NCBI RefSeq assembly: GCF_902170305.1
Contig: NZ_CABHWW010000039.1
Span: 96,515-160,514 of the forward strand
DNA from: Yersinia alsatica
GTDB taxonomy: Bacteria; Pseudomonadota; Gammaproteobacteria; Enterobacterales; Enterobacteriaceae
DNA length: 64,000 bases
Direction: 5' to 3'
Part shown: piece after piece, positions 1 through 9,458 of the stretch
Layout of the letters: every line of letters begins with the position of its first letter
Position numbering within the stretch: the first letter of the stretch is position 1
Translations under genes and position numbers: made by a program
The notes under the pieces: model-generated
The model's database searches: none
What the model was told of the DNA's origin: nothing
Seen by the model: the letters and a program-made list of their open reading frames with translations, nothing else

Positions 1-287
1 TCTTTGCCGGGCAAAATTTCATACTGCGCTTTCCAGCCATGATAAGGATCGACGCCCATACGGTTAACTAAGGCAACCTTTTCGTCTTTCTTTACTTTAG
101 TTTTGGGCTTGTCAGCTTTCTTGGCTTTATCTTCAGTTGAGTTAGCGCTCTTCTTACTGGCTGAGCCACTGGTCGGCAAATCACGAATGTGACCGACACT
201 GGACTTAACCACGTAGTCATTCCCTAAATATTTATTAATAGTTTTGGCTTTTGCCGGGGACTCAACTATTACGAGAGCTTTACCCAT
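1..287 (-). CDS. topA: DNA topoisomerase I, N-terminal part (gene runs off the window)
   Basis: Only the first 95 codons are present; the gene continues beyond base 1. The product relaxes negatively supercoiled DNA by transient single-strand cleavage. The N-terminus reads [20 protein letters not shown], the start of the Toprim domain. It includes the acidic Glu (residue 9) that belongs to the active site in the family. A lysine/serine-rich insertion follows at about residues 44-70, as in other enterobacterial enzymes. The ATG at 285-287 is the only start ahead of the conserved motif. It is divergent from yciN, as topA and yciN are neighbours in E. coli too. Identification is secure despite truncation. 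Confidence 0.95.
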   Translation of the reverse strand, partial: MGKALVIVESPAKAKTINKYLGNDYVVKSSVGHIRDLPTSGSASKKSANSTEDKAKKADKPKTKVKKDEKVALVNRMGVDPYHGWKAQYEILPGK

Positions 288-726
288 AATTACCTTTACC
301 TAAATTATTTCTTCTAAAAGAAGGTTTTTATCTTGCCGTACCGCGGCATTCTGAATCTCTTTTTTATATTGCGGTACTTTTTCAGGAGATCAACCTGTTT
401 TTTTGATCGGAGCCATAAAAGAGTCATCCGAAACAGACCAGGCTATCCCGCAAAATCTTTGCCTGTGCCCAGAGCAACAGTCGTAAATTTTGCCCTATGG
501 CGTCAACAAAACCTTCCACCTAATAGTATAAAATCCCACACTGTACCTGATAAAAAGCGCCACGCAACCTAATTAGCTCGGAATCTGAATTTATCCAATT
601 GTGCTGACAAAACCATCAATGACTCGAATAAACCTTAGTCGGTTTGCGAACAAATGCTAACCCGCAGTAGAATAGTGAAAGAAATTACCTTGTTCTGAGG
701 AAATATAATTGTTGTGAGGAAATATA
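288..726. other. topA-yciN divergent intergenic region
   Basis: This 439-base gap must hold the topA promoters (leftward) and the yciN promoter (rightward). No convincing gene is seen. Just before yciN, a 14-base segment containing the ribosome binding site occurs twice, at 696-709 and 715-728. Confidence 0.5.
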
Positions 727-978
727 ATGTTTGTAAACACCGCACCTATTGAGCGTAATAAATTGTTGGCAGAGGCTAATGAGATTATTCGCCAGCATGA
801 AGATTATCTGCAGGGTATGCAGGCCACTGACGTTGAGCAAAAAGGCTCAGTATTAGTATTTCGCGGCGAATACTTCCTCGACCCAGATGGTTTACCAACG
901 CCAAAAACCACCGCGGTATTTAATATGTTCAAACATCTGGCGCATGTTTTGTCTGCTAAATATCATTTAATCGATTAA
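727..978 (+). CDS. yciN: YciN family small protein (DUF2498)
   Basis: An 83-residue cytoplasmic protein that I recognise as YciN by its length, by the sequence (for example [20 protein letters not shown]) and by its place beside topA. The family is conserved in Enterobacterales; its biochemical role is unknown. There is no signal peptide or membrane segment. The start is the ATG at 727, preceded by TGAGGA at a good distance. A rho-independent hairpin follows at 1035-1059 and is shared with the convergent sohB. Confidence 0.9.
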   Translation: MFVNTAPIERNKLLAEANEIIRQHEDYLQGMQATDVEQKGSVLVFRGEYFLDPDGLPTPKTTAVFNMFKHLAHVLSAKYHLID

Positions 979-1034
979 TGGCAGATTACTCTTCTATTTA
1001 TTGCTTCTTGTTTTAGCTATTGAGCAAAAAATAA

Positions 1035-1059
1035 CAGGGGGCTAAGCCCCCTGCTTTTA
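1035..1059. terminator. Bidirectional terminator between yciN and sohB
   Basis: A hairpin with arms CAGGGGGC and GCCCCCTG around a short loop is followed by TTTT. It lies between the convergent ends of yciN and sohB and can serve both strands. Confidence 0.75.
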
Positions 1060-1085
1060 TCCTACAACATTCATATCACATCAGG

Positions 1086-2132
1086 TTATAGCAGTGGTTT
1101 TTCACCACGCTGCCACCAGCGTAATAATAAACGATCCACACTTTCTGCGGCGCTACCGGTAAAACGATCCATTAGACGTTTACGGCGAGAATAACGAACA
1201 CCAATGACTTCGTGGTTATCCATTTCAGCAATCAGTAAATCATCACTGGTACCAATGGCATCAACCAAGCCTTTCTCTTTGGCTTGTGTCCCAAACCAAT
1301 GTTCACCGGTCGCCACAGCATCAATGTCTAAAGAGGGGCGCTGCTGCTGAACGAACTGCTTGAATAACAGATGTGTTTCATTCAGATCTTCGCGGAATTT
1401 CTCACGACCTTGTTCAGTATTTTCACCAAACAGCGTGAGAGTTCGCTTAAACTCTCCTGCGGTATGCAGCTCTACATCAATATCATTCTTTTTCAGCAAA
1501 CGATGGAAGTTAGGTATCTGTGCAACCACACCGATAGAGCCGATAATAGCAAAAGGCGCGCTAATAATGCGGTCAGCTACGCAGGCCATCATATAGCCCC
1601 CGCTGGCAGCCACTTTATCTACCGCCACCGTCAGACGGATGCCTTTGTGGCGCAAACGCTCTAACTGGGAAGCGGCCAGACCGTAGCCATGAACCACGCC
1701 CCCCGGGCTTTCGAGCCGAAGTAACACTTCATCTTGTGCTGTGGCAACCGCGAGTACCGCCGAAATTTCTTCGCGCAATGATGTCACTTCATGTGCATCA
1801 ATGCTGCCTTTGAAATCAATGACATATAAGCAGGGCTTTCCTGTCGCCACCGCGCCTGCTTTAGCACGCTGTTTCTTCAGTTTTTGATCGGATTTTTGCT
1901 GCTTTTTAAATTCTTTGCTCCAGGCTTTTTGTTCAGCATGACTCATGCGCGCCAGCCGCATTTCACGCTGCATTTCCTTATATTGCTCACCCAGATCAAC
2001 CAGATTAAGCTCTCCCCGTTGCCCTTGTTTTCTCATTCCTTGGCTGACAATCAGTAATACTACCGCACCAATCGCGACCACAATGGTCACCACCTTAGCG
2101 AGAAACAGTCCGTACAGCGAAAATAACTCCAC
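1086..2132 (-). CDS. sohB: Inner-membrane serine protease SohB (peptidase S49)
   Basis: A 348-residue peptidase S49 (signal peptide peptidase-like) protein, the usual SohB length. An N-terminal hydrophobic segment at about residues 10-31 anchors it in the inner membrane. A charged coiled-coil-like stretch follows at about 45-92, then the protease domain. The catalytic serine is visible in AASGGYMMAC (Ser177), and the general-base lysine expected in S49 dyads is probably Lys228 in GEFKRT. In E. coli SohB suppresses loss of DegP when overproduced, which suggests envelope protein turnover; the substrate is unknown. It is convergent with yciN and divergent from yciK. Confidence 0.93.
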   Translation of the reverse strand: MELFSLYGLFLAKVVTIVVAIGAVVLLIVSQGMRKQGQRGELNLVDLGEQYKEMQREMRLARMSHAEQKAWSKEFKKQQKSDQKLKKQRAKAGAVATGKPCLYVIDFKGSIDAHEVTSLREEISAVLAVATAQDEVLLRLESPGGVVHGYGLAASQLERLRHKGIRLTVAVDKVAASGGYMMACVADRIISAPFAIIGSIGVVAQIPNFHRLLKKNDIDVELHTAGEFKRTLTLFGENTEQGREKFREDLNETHLLFKQFVQQQRPSLDIDAVATGEHWFGTQAKEKGLVDAIGTSDDLLIAEMDNHEVIGVRYSRRKRLMDRFTGSAAESVDRLLLRWWQRGEKPLL

Positions 2133-2303
2133 AAATACCGCCTTTATTCATCTGCTATTAAAGAGATACCTGCATTCTAGCGAACCCATCGGCCGCCGTC
2201 TTGCGCAAATGAAAAATTGCATTGGTTTCGCTTAAATATAAGAATGTAAGAGATATCGCGGCACACGAAAGTCAAAGACCCGCCGCTAGGAAGAGGAATA
2301 ATT

Positions 2304-3065
2304 ATGCATTACCAACCTAAAGATGACCTGCTCGATAATCGTACTATTCTCATCACGGGAGCAGGCGACGGCATTGGTCGCGAAGCGGCGCTGACTTACG
2401 CACGCTTTGGCGCCCATTTGATTCTGGTGGGCAGAACAGAAAGCAAATTAGTTGCCGTGCAACAGCAGATTGCCGCAGCAGGAGGCCATCCAGTCTTGGT
2501 TTTGGTATTAGATCTCTTGCACGCAACACAGCAAGATTGCCAGCAATTAGCTCAGACTCTCGGCAGTCAAATATCGCATTTAGACGGCGTTCTGCACAAT
2601 GCCGGCTTATTAGGTGACGTTGCCCCAATGATCGATCAAAATATTGCGGTCTGGCAAGACGTCATGCAAGTGAATGTCAATGCAACTTTTATGCTCACTC
2701 AAGCACTATTACCCTTACTGCTTAAATCTCCCAGCGCCTCTCTGGTGTTCACCAGTTCCAGTGTCGGCCGCCAAGGGCGCGCTGAATGGGGAGCTTACGC
2801 CGTATCAAAATTCGCCACTGAGGGCATGATGCAAGTGCTGGCGGAGGAATATAAACACAGTAATCTGCGCGTTAATTGCATTAATCCCGGTGGAACCCGT
2901 ACTCAGATGCGTGCAAGCGCTTTCCCTGACGAGAACGCTGACAAGTTAAAAACACCCGCAGATATTATGCCGCTGTATCTCTACTTAATGGGCGACGATA
3001 GCCGCAGAAAGACCGGCATTAGCTTCGACGCACAACCAGGCCGTAAAGCCGGCCCCGCAGAATAA
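2304..3065 (+). CDS. yciK: YciK short-chain dehydrogenase/reductase
   Basis: A 253-residue classical short-chain dehydrogenase. The nucleotide-binding glycine motif TGAGDGIG is at about residues 18-25. NAG is near 99-101, a serine cluster is at 150-153, and the catalytic Tyr165-xxx-Lys169 sits in GAYAVSKFA. It matches YciK by sequence and position; the physiological substrate is not established. The start at 2304 follows GGAAGAGGAA with good spacing. It is followed after 11 bases by btuR, so the two are probably co-transcribed, although no functional link to cobalamin is evident. Confidence 0.93.
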   Translation: MHYQPKDDLLDNRTILITGAGDGIGREAALTYARFGAHLILVGRTESKLVAVQQQIAAAGGHPVLVLVLDLLHATQQDCQQLAQTLGSQISHLDGVLHNAGLLGDVAPMIDQNIAVWQDVMQVNVNATFMLTQALLPLLLKSPSASLVFTSSSVGRQGRAEWGAYAVSKFATEGMMQVLAEEYKHSNLRVNCINPGGTRTQMRASAFPDENADKLKTPADIMPLYLYLMGDDSRRKTGISFDAQPGRKAGPAE

Positions 3066-3076
3066 AGGAAGGTTTT

Positions 3077-3667
3077 ATGTCTGAAGAACGTCACCAACAG
3101 CGCCAACAGAAAATAAAAGAAAAAGTTGAATCTCGGGTTGCCGCCGCGCAGGAAATTCGCGGTATTTTGATTGTTTTTACCGGCAATGGTAAAGGCAAAA
3201 CAACTGCCGCATTTGGTACGGTAACACGGGCGGTTGGTCATGGTTTAAAAGCTGGAGTCATACAGTTTATAAAAGGCGAGTGGCCAAACGGTGAGAAAAA
3301 TCTTTTGCAACAACATGGGGTTGAGTTTCAGGTGATGGCAACCGGGTTTACCTGGAATACACAGAATAGAGAAACGGATACCGCTGCCTGTCAGGGGGTT
3401 TGGCAACACGCGCTGCGTATGTTAGCTGACCCATCGCTGGACTTAGTGGTACTGGATGAGCTGACTTATATGGTGGCTTATGACTATCTACCACTGGATG
3501 AGGTTGTGAATGCGCTAAAGCAGCGCCCTACCCATCAAACTGTCATCATTACCGGTCGTGGTTGCCATCGAGACTTGTTGGAAATGGCAGATACGGTCAG
3601 TGAATTGCGTCCGGTCAAACATGCCTTTGATGCTGGAATTAAAGCTCAGCAAGGTATTGATTGGTGA
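3077..3667 (+). CDS. btuR: Cob(I)yrinic acid a,c-diamide adenosyltransferase
   Basis: A 196-residue CobO/BtuR-type corrinoid adenosyltransferase. It transfers the 5'-deoxyadenosyl group of ATP to reduced corrinoids, making adenosylcobalamin in the cytoplasm. The P-loop GNGKGKTT lies at residues 36-43, followed by KAGVIQFIKGEW and the acidic VVLDELTYM motif. Length and order of motifs are typical. AAGGAAGG lies just before the start. It forms an operon with yciK and is closed by the hairpin at 3694-3728. Confidence 0.95.
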   Translation: MSEERHQQRQQKIKEKVESRVAAAQEIRGILIVFTGNGKGKTTAAFGTVTRAVGHGLKAGVIQFIKGEWPNGEKNLLQQHGVEFQVMATGFTWNTQNRETDTAACQGVWQHALRMLADPSLDLVVLDELTYMVAYDYLPLDEVVNALKQRPTHQTVIITGRGCHRDLLEMADTVSELRPVKHAFDAGIKAQQGIDW

Positions 3668-3693
3668 CTACCGCCCCGCTTCAATAACAAAAA

Positions 3694-3728
3694 GATGCCG
3701 CGGGGAAAAGCCTGCGGCATTTATCTTT
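3694..3728 (+). terminator. Terminator after btuR
   Basis: An inverted repeat pairs ATGCCGC with GCGGCAT around a purine-rich loop and is followed by TTTATCTTT. It lies 27 bases beyond the btuR stop codon. Confidence 0.65.
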
Positions 3729-3761
3729 AAAGAACATCCTAATATCGCTAACCGATATTAC

Positions 3762-4052
3762 CTACTGTTCCCCTCCTGAGAAAAGTACCGGCATATTTGC
3801 GGGTGTTAATATTCCCATTGCTGGCGTTAGAGTTCCCATTGCGGAGGTAGCCTGGCCTGTCGGTGGTGTCTTTTGCTGGGTGCTACCAAAATAGCAAAGT
3901 GTTTTCCAAGGCTGTGAAAGAGGGCTACAAGTTTTTTCACAAATATCACCGTAGTGGGAGTGCGGGCCACTGCAAGCATAAGTCATTGAGGAAAATCCGG
4001 TACCGACAACAAATAAGATTGCTGTGCTGGTCATTAACAGAGATTTTTTCAT
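3762..4052 (-). CDS. Small secreted protein of unknown function
   Basis: A 96-residue protein I do not recognise. It starts with a clear Sec signal peptide (MKKSLL, hydrophobic core to about residue 24, cleavage likely near SMTYA-C). The mature part has four cysteines in its first half (ACSG, DICEKTC, TLCYF), which could form two disulfides. The C-terminal half is a low-complexity repeat built on TPAMGILTPA. The ATG at 4052 has a perfect AAGGAG seven bases upstream, so translation is likely. It is a single gene facing btuR. Export to the periplasm or cell surface is inferred from the signal alone. Confidence 0.7.
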   Translation of the reverse strand: MKKSLLMTSTAILFVVGTGFSSMTYACSGPHSHYGDICEKTCSPLSQPWKTLCYFGSTQQKTPPTGQATSAMGTLTPAMGILTPANMPVLFSGGEQ

Positions 4053-4293
4053 GGTAATGCTCCTTAGAGTTTAAATCTGATGGGGTATTTATATATTCCC
4101 CAAGAGCACTGTAACCATTTGAAATAGCATAAGACCAGAGCTATCCGGTGATGGTTGACCTAATGTTTATGCTGTCAAACCTTTCCTGATAGGTAGTTTA
4201 TATATTCGAAACAATCAGTGTCAGTTTTTTATACTTTAGGGAGAAAAGTGAAATAGAGGAAAGGCAGGAAATAGAGTGATATTAGAAATAACG

Positions 4294-4321
4294 AATGGGA
4301 AGAAAGTTATTTCTTCCCATT
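4294..4321 (-). terminator. Terminator after rluB
   Basis: A perfect 12-bp stem (AATGGGAAGAAA paired with TTTCTTCCCATT) with a 4-base loop lies directly downstream of the rluB stop. Only a modest U-rich tail follows on the minus strand. Confidence 0.55.
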
Positions 4322-4328
4322 TTGGCGA

Positions 4329-5357
4329 TTACCCGCGCTTGTTCGACCCGCGACGCCCAGCCGTTGCTGCTGGAGCTGCATTACCCGCATTTTGACGGGT
4401 GGAGCCTTTGCGTGCCGAACCTTGACGGCCAGCAACCTGACGGCCAGCGACTTCAGTATGGCGTTTAACTGCACGACGGATCTGATTCGCTTTCACCCGG
4501 CGTCTGTCTTTTTCTACCGGCAGCTTGCTGACAGTTTCAGAATCCAGTTCAACCAGTTCGCGCAGATAGTTAGTCGCGCTCAGATCTAATTCAGTCCAGC
4601 CACCACGTGGTAGACCTTTTGGCAGATTGATATCACCATAGCGAACACGAATCAGGCGGCTAACCTGCACGCCGACAGCTTCCCATAAGCGGCGAACTTC
4701 ACGATTGCGCCCTTCGGTCAGAGTGACGTTATACCATTGGTTAATCCCTTCGCCACCTTGGAATTTAATGGTGCGGAATGCCGCAGGACCATCTTCCAAT
4801 TGCACACCACGGCTCAGTTGCTTGATTTTTTCATCATCAATTTGACCAAATACCCGCACCGCATATTCGCGCTCAACTTCACGACTTGGATGCATCAGGC
4901 GGTTGGCCAGCTCACCGTCAGTGGTGAACAGCAATAAGCCGGAGGTATTCACATCCAAACGGCCTACCGCTACCCAGCGCGAACCACGCAGCTTTGGCAG
5001 ACGATCAAACACCGTTGGGCGGCCTTCAGGATCATTACGAGTACAAAGTTCACCTTCTGGCTTGTAATACGCCAGAACTCGGCAGACGGCTTCTTCAGAC
5101 TCTTTAATAGAAAGAAGATGGCCATCCAGGCGAATTTTAGTGGCCTGAGTGACTTCAACACGATCACCCAACTTTGATATTTTACCATCAACGCTGACGC
5201 GGCCCTGCTGAATGATTGTTTCGATTTCCCGACGAGAACCATGACCGGCTCGTGCCAAGATTTTCTGTAATTTTTCACCCACAACTTTATCGCCCTGTGG
5301 TTTAGGGCCTTGTGGCTTTGAGTTTGGTAATTTTTGGTCTTCTGACTTCTCGCTCAT
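4329..5357 (-). CDS. rluB: 23S rRNA pseudouridine(2605) synthase RluB
   Basis: A 342-residue RsuA-family pseudouridine synthase that modifies U2605 of 23S rRNA. Residues 28-75 are an S4 RNA-binding domain ([17 protein letters not shown]). The catalytic motif [13 protein letters not shown] places the nucleophilic aspartate at about residue 135, and [11 protein letters not shown] near 218-228 is typical of the family. It is longer than the roughly 290-residue E. coli protein because of a basic, Ala/Gly/Arg-rich C-terminal tail, which is common in RluB. The next gene in E. coli would be yciO; here about 14 kb of accessory DNA intervenes. Confidence 0.94.
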   Translation of the reverse strand: MSEKSEDQKLPNSKPQGPKPQGDKVVGEKLQKILARAGHGSRREIETIIQQGRVSVDGKISKLGDRVEVTQATKIRLDGHLLSIKESEEAVCRVLAYYKPEGELCTRNDPEGRPTVFDRLPKLRGSRWVAVGRLDVNTSGLLLFTTDGELANRLMHPSREVEREYAVRVFGQIDDEKIKQLSRGVQLEDGPAAFRTIKFQGGEGINQWYNVTLTEGRNREVRRLWEAVGVQVSRLIRVRYGDINLPKGLPRGGWTELDLSATNYLRELVELDSETVSKLPVEKDRRRVKANQIRRAVKRHTEVAGRQVAGRQGSARKGSTRQNAGNAAPAATAGRRGSNKRG

Positions 5358-5856
5358 TGAGCAACCTCTAATGTCGCCTTCACAGGCGTCAGTTTTAACT
5401 ATAGAATCAATACGTTAGCTTAATGTTTCATTAGATCTCAATGAGTTACAACATTAAGGCACACAATATGGACACCAAATTGGTGAACAACAGGCCTAAG
5501 TTTACCACAGAGCGCAATGGATTTTTTTATATTAATTTCAGGCTTTCCAATGTTAGATAACCCAATAGCAATGAATTACTCAGCATTAGTAACCAAGGCG
5601 CATTTGAGAACGGAAGATCGCTGTGAATTCTTTGTGCTTCTTCTAGCCCGTTTCAGCGTGACGTAAAGCAATATGTTTTATTGTCCTCGGATATTTTCAG
5701 CCAGTCGATTATTGGTGACTCGTTACTATTTTTACTGGTCTACAATCAAATTGATACTGAGCTTTTATGTTGAAGTTACTGGCAAATAACAGGAAATATG
5801 AGTGTAATCAATGCCAATTTAATTACCTTTAATTTCATACGTTAAGGAACGCGTCC
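5358..5856. other. Intergenic region at the left edge of the accessory block
   Basis: This 499-base AT-rich gap lies between the divergent rluB and cupin genes. No ORF or RNA gene is recognised. The synteny with E. coli breaks in this interval. Confidence 0.4.
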
Positions 5857-6336
5857 ATGCCTGAAACTATTAATCCCGTTGCCCTGGTTGCATCAACAAC
5901 ACCTATTAGCTCCAAACCTTCGAGCTATCCAGAACCCTTTGCGTCCAGAGTGTCCGGCAAAGAGAAGCATCCCCTTAGTGATTTATTTAGCCTCACAAAT
6001 TTTGGCGTCAACTACACCCGTCTAAGCCCAGGTGCAACATCAGCACTGCGGCACGCCCACACAAAACAAGATGAGTTCATATATATCCTGCATGGAAATC
6101 CTACTTTGCATACTGATGAAGGTTTTACAAAACTCGCTCCAGGAATGTGCGCAGGTTTCAAGGCTGGCAACGGCAATGGTCACTGCCTGATAAATGAGTC
6201 AGCAGAAGATGTTGTTTACCTTGAGGTTGGCGACAGGACTTCAGAAACCGAAGTCAACTATCCAGACGATGATTTGAAAGCCATTGTTGCAGATGGTAAA
6301 TGGATTTTCGTTCACAACAATGGGGTTCCATATTGA
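5857..6336 (+). CDS. Cupin-domain protein
   Basis: A 159-residue single-cupin protein. The first cupin motif is visible as HAHTKQDEFIYILHG, giving the likely metal ligands His66, His68 and Glu73. The second motif is looser, with His113 in GHCLIN as the fourth ligand. Proteins of this group are small cytoplasmic metal-binding beta-barrels, often sugar isomerases, dioxygenases or regulators; no specific substrate can be read from the sequence. The start at 5857 has AAGGA nine bases upstream. It is the first gene of the accessory block and has no operon partner. Confidence 0.75.
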   Translation: MPETINPVALVASTTPISSKPSSYPEPFASRVSGKEKHPLSDLFSLTNFGVNYTRLSPGATSALRHAHTKQDEFIYILHGNPTLHTDEGFTKLAPGMCAGFKAGNGNGHCLINESAEDVVYLEVGDRTSETEVNYPDDDLKAIVADGKWIFVHNNGVPY

Positions 6337-6399
6337 TGGCTGTTCCATTGCGGGTAGGTACAACCTGCTCGCTGAAACAGCGATAGACCTGAGGTGGCG

Positions 6400-6423
6400 T
6401 AATGACTTCCCCTACGGGAAGTC
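6400..6423. repeat. Perfect palindrome after the cupin gene
   Basis: Ten-base arms (ATGACTTCCC / GGGAAGTCAT) flank a 4-base loop, 63 bases beyond the cupin stop. There is no U-tract, so it may be a transcript-end hairpin or a protein site. Confidence 0.4.
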
Positions 6424-6490
6424 ATGGCAGAAGCGGCAATGAAGCTTAGTACTTAATCATCGATGGCCCAACACTTAGAGTTCTCCCTGT

Positions 6491-6628
6491 ATGAAAAGAC
6501 GAGTTTTGAATTTTTACCGCCACAACGGGTACTTCGTGGGAGGAATAATTTTTGTCATCCTCTCATTTTTTATGGGCTTCTGGGGAAATTTGAGCATTAA
6601 AGGTAATACCAGGGAAGGTGTGATTTGA
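6491..6628 (+). pseudogene. Truncated membrane-protein ORF (gene relic)
   Basis: A 45-codon frame begins MKRRVLNFYRHNGYFVGG, continues into a hydrophobic segment (IIFVILSFFMGFWGNL), and then stops after a non-hydrophobic tail. The start resembles the first transmembrane helix of a longer membrane protein whose remainder is missing, so I read it as a 5' remnant. A real 45-residue single-span protein cannot be excluded, but no strong ribosome binding site is seen. Confidence 0.4.
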
Positions 6629-6660
6629 TTGACCAGAACATTCAGGTTCCGGTGACATTA

Positions 6661-6771
6661 TTATAACGGTTTGAATATGGAAAATTGAAAGCTACCTTTT
6701 GCATCAAAACCTACATGATGAACAGCTACTCCAATAACTTTACGAACACCGTCTATATCAAAAACGCAAGA
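6661..6771 (-). pseudogene. Possible 3' remnant of an unidentified gene
   Basis: An in-frame stretch of 36 codons lies between stops and has coding-like composition (DIDGVRKVIGVAVHHVGFD, ending FSIFKPL) but no start codon. It may be the last part of a decayed gene; the family is not recognised. The surrounding 6629-7145 is otherwise AT-rich and without recognisable genes. Confidence 0.25.
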
Positions 6772-7145
6772 TTAGTTTGGCTACTTTTATATTTTAGCTG
6801 CCTTTAGGTAATTAATGTAAATTAATTATAAACATAATAGTTTATCTTTAAAAAAATGGTTTATTTTTAGTTGATAATAAGACATTTCAGAATAATCACC
6901 TCCTTTACTATTTATCATTGAGTATTTTACTTTCGGATGAGCTTAATGAATAAAGTCTTTATTTAAAGAAAAAACAAATTATGTAAAGTTTTGTATGTAA
7001 GAATTAAAAAGATTGACGACTCTGCAATTATTATAAAATAATTAATCGCCATTAAGGATGATGGTCATTAATTTATGATGATTCCATTCTGCTTTTATTT
7101 TTCTGACGTTTTGTCAATTTTATAATGTCTCGAGGAGTTGTAAAC

Positions 7146-9458
7146 GTGAGTCAACGTAAGATAAATATTAACTATATAGTGCCGTTAGCATTATCTTGCA
7201 CGGTAGGCCAACTTTTGCTCGCTGGTCAGGCTGTAGCGAAAGACTACAACCTTTCCTTTGAAAATGAGGTGAAAAATCAGCAAGGTATAGTTATCAAAGA
7301 TAATCCTCTGGAGAGTAAAGATTATAATATTAACGTTACTGTTAATAACCCTGTTATTGCCGAAAATAATGGCCTTGAAGTGTATATTGGTGACCTGAGG
7401 GCTGGAGAAATCGGCGGGAATTATAATATTGGTGATTATGCCGTCTCGATTAAAGGAGAAACAGAACAAAATCACCAGAGTGGTTTGGCTTTTTTTGGTT
7501 TAGCCGCAACTGGTGCTGACACGAAGGTCACCGTTGATAATTTCAAACTTGAGAACGAGTTTACGGTTAAATCTAAGTATAATCATAACAACACCGCACT
7601 CTATGCGACTGATGGGGCTAACATAGCTATAAACGGCGACCTTTATATTCGTTCCAGTGTCGATCATACAGAAAGCGGAGAAAAGGCAACATTAGCCAAT
7701 AATGGTATTTATGCAAATGGAAAGGATACTTCTATAACGGTAAACGGCGGAAAAGTTTATATTAATACTTATGCCAGTAATTTTCAGGAACGTATGGATA
7801 ACAATAGTGGCTATCCTGAAGGTTCTTCAAAAAGCGATGCAATCAGTGCGAAACGAGGCGGTAGCGTTAATATTAACCAGACAGGTAATCACCAAGTAAA
7901 TATTCTGGGGAATATCGATTTTGGTGACAAATTGTACGACAACACCAGCCAAATTAACGTTGTCCTCAATGGTACTAACTCCTACTGGCATGGTCATGAG
8001 GTCAATTATCGTGACCCTACTTCTGGGAAATGGACCGGCGATCTAAATGCTGTATTCATGAATGGTGCACACTGGATCCCGGATGGAAAAGACGCCGAGA
8101 TCAGTGCTATTACGCTAAAAAATGGCGGTACTGTGAACCTGCATGGCTATAATTTGCATACCAATCAAAGTATTAACGAAACCGTCAAGATCCATGATTT
8201 GCGTGGCAATGATGGTATTTTCCTGATGGATGTCAATACCAGCAAAACTGACGGACAGCGCCGTAATGGCAGCGATTTTATCGCAGTTGTTAATAGCAGT
8301 ACGGGGGGAACTCACGCCATTGAAGCATTAAATGTTGATAAGCTGGCAGATCTTAAAGAAGATATTTGGGTCGCTGATGCGGCAAACAATGTTAACTTCG
8401 TTGCTTACGATAAAATCGATATCACCAATGAGTACGTTTACGACTATAAACCGCTGCTTCGTTCAGATATCCGGGAAGGCGACCCGGATAGTCAATACGG
8501 CACGAACTGGTATATTACAGGCATTTCCACGAAAGCCAGTGCGGGAAGTAATACCGCAATTGCGAACGCCAGCATAAACTATACTGCCGCTACCGCGCGT
8601 CTTGAAATTGATAATTTGAATAAACGCCTGGGTGAACTACGCAATAACCAACAGGAGAATGGGCTGTGGCTCCGCTATAAAGGCGGTGAAATAGAAAGCC
8701 GAAATGGAAGTTACTTTAAAAATCAATATAACTTCTGGCAGCTTGGTTACGATAATAAAGAGGAGGATGAAAACTCCATCTTCACCCGCGGTATTGCTGC
8801 ACATTATATGAAAGGTAAAGCCGATTTTGACTACGGCTCAGGTGATAATAAAAGCTTCGGTGGTTCACTGTATACTGCATGGAGCCGACCAGAGAAACAA
8901 GACTATGTTGATCTGGTTTTAAAATATAGCCATCACGACAGTGACTTTGATTATCGTAATGTCTATGGCTATGGCGGAACAGGTGATTCCAGCACCTGGT
9001 CTATCAGTGCCAGCGTCGAATATGGCCGCGAGTTCACCATTGCGAAAACGTCGTTTATTGAGCCTCAAGCTCAGCTTATTTACACCTATCTTGATGATGC
9101 AAAATATACGACCAGTAGTGGTTTAAAGGTTGACCAGAAAAATATCGACAGCGTCATTGGCCGCGCAGGGTTCAGAATGGGGCATCGTTTTGATGAACAG
9201 CCCAATAGCGATATTTATCTGAAAGTGGATTTGCTCCATGAATTTGCCGGCGATCGCGATATTTCTGTGCGTGGTAAAGATGCAACGCTGAACGTCAGCG
9301 AAGGTGGTGACGATACCTGGGTCAACTACGGTATCGGAGCTAATATCCAGCTGACGCAGAACAACAATTCGCGACTGTATGTTGATCTGGAAAAATCAGC
9401 AGGCGGAAATTTTGATACCAACTGGCAAGTCAACGCAGGTTTTCGCGTTGAGTGGTAA
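7146..9458 (+). CDS. Autotransporter (type Va secretion) surface protein
   Basis: A 770-residue autotransporter. A signal peptide (VPLALSCTVGQLLLAGQAVA) is followed by a beta-helix-type passenger of about 470 residues, rich in Asn, Gly, Thr and Val. From about residue 500 there is a C-terminal beta-barrel of the classical autotransporter type, beginning near LWLRYKGGEIESRNGSYF and ending in the aromatic FRVEW typical for BAM recognition. The passenger has no cysteine, as expected. The GTG at 7146 is chosen because AGGAG lies eight bases before it; the in-frame ATG at 7125 has no such site. The passenger's binding target is unknown. Its AT-rich base use differs from the flanking backbone, suggesting transfer. 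Confidence 0.85.
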   Translation: MSQRKININYIVPLALSCTVGQLLLAGQAVAKDYNLSFENEVKNQQGIVIKDNPLESKDYNINVTVNNPVIAENNGLEVYIGDLRAGEIGGNYNIGDYAVSIKGETEQNHQSGLAFFGLAATGADTKVTVDNFKLENEFTVKSKYNHNNTALYATDGANIAINGDLYIRSSVDHTESGEKATLANNGIYANGKDTSITVNGGKVYINTYASNFQERMDNNSGYPEGSSKSDAISAKRGGSVNINQTGNHQVNILGNIDFGDKLYDNTSQINVVLNGTNSYWHGHEVNYRDPTSGKWTGDLNAVFMNGAHWIPDGKDAEISAITLKNGGTVNLHGYNLHTNQSINETVKIHDLRGNDGIFLMDVNTSKTDGQRRNGSDFIAVVNSSTGGTHAIEALNVDKLADLKEDIWVADAANNVNFVAYDKIDITNEYVYDYKPLLRSDIREGDPDSQYGTNWYITGISTKASAGSNTAIANASINYTAATARLEIDNLNKRLGELRNNQQENGLWLRYKGGEIESRNGSYFKNQYNFWQLGYDNKEEDENSIFTRGIAAHYMKGKADFDYGSGDNKSFGGSLYTAWSRPEKQDYVDLVLKYSHHDSDFDYRNVYGYGGTGDSSTWSISASVEYGREFTIAKTSFIEPQAQLIYTYLDDAKYTTSSGLKVDQKNIDSVIGRAGFRMGHRFDEQPNSDIYLKVDLLHEFAGDRDISVRGKDATLNVSEGGDDTWVNYGIGANIQLTQNNNSRLYVDLEKSAGGNFDTNWQVNAGFRVEW

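Noticed and set aside
333..572. 79-codon frame between topA and yciN
   Set aside because: No ribosome binding site, no recognisable protein, and it lies in the expected promoter region of topA.
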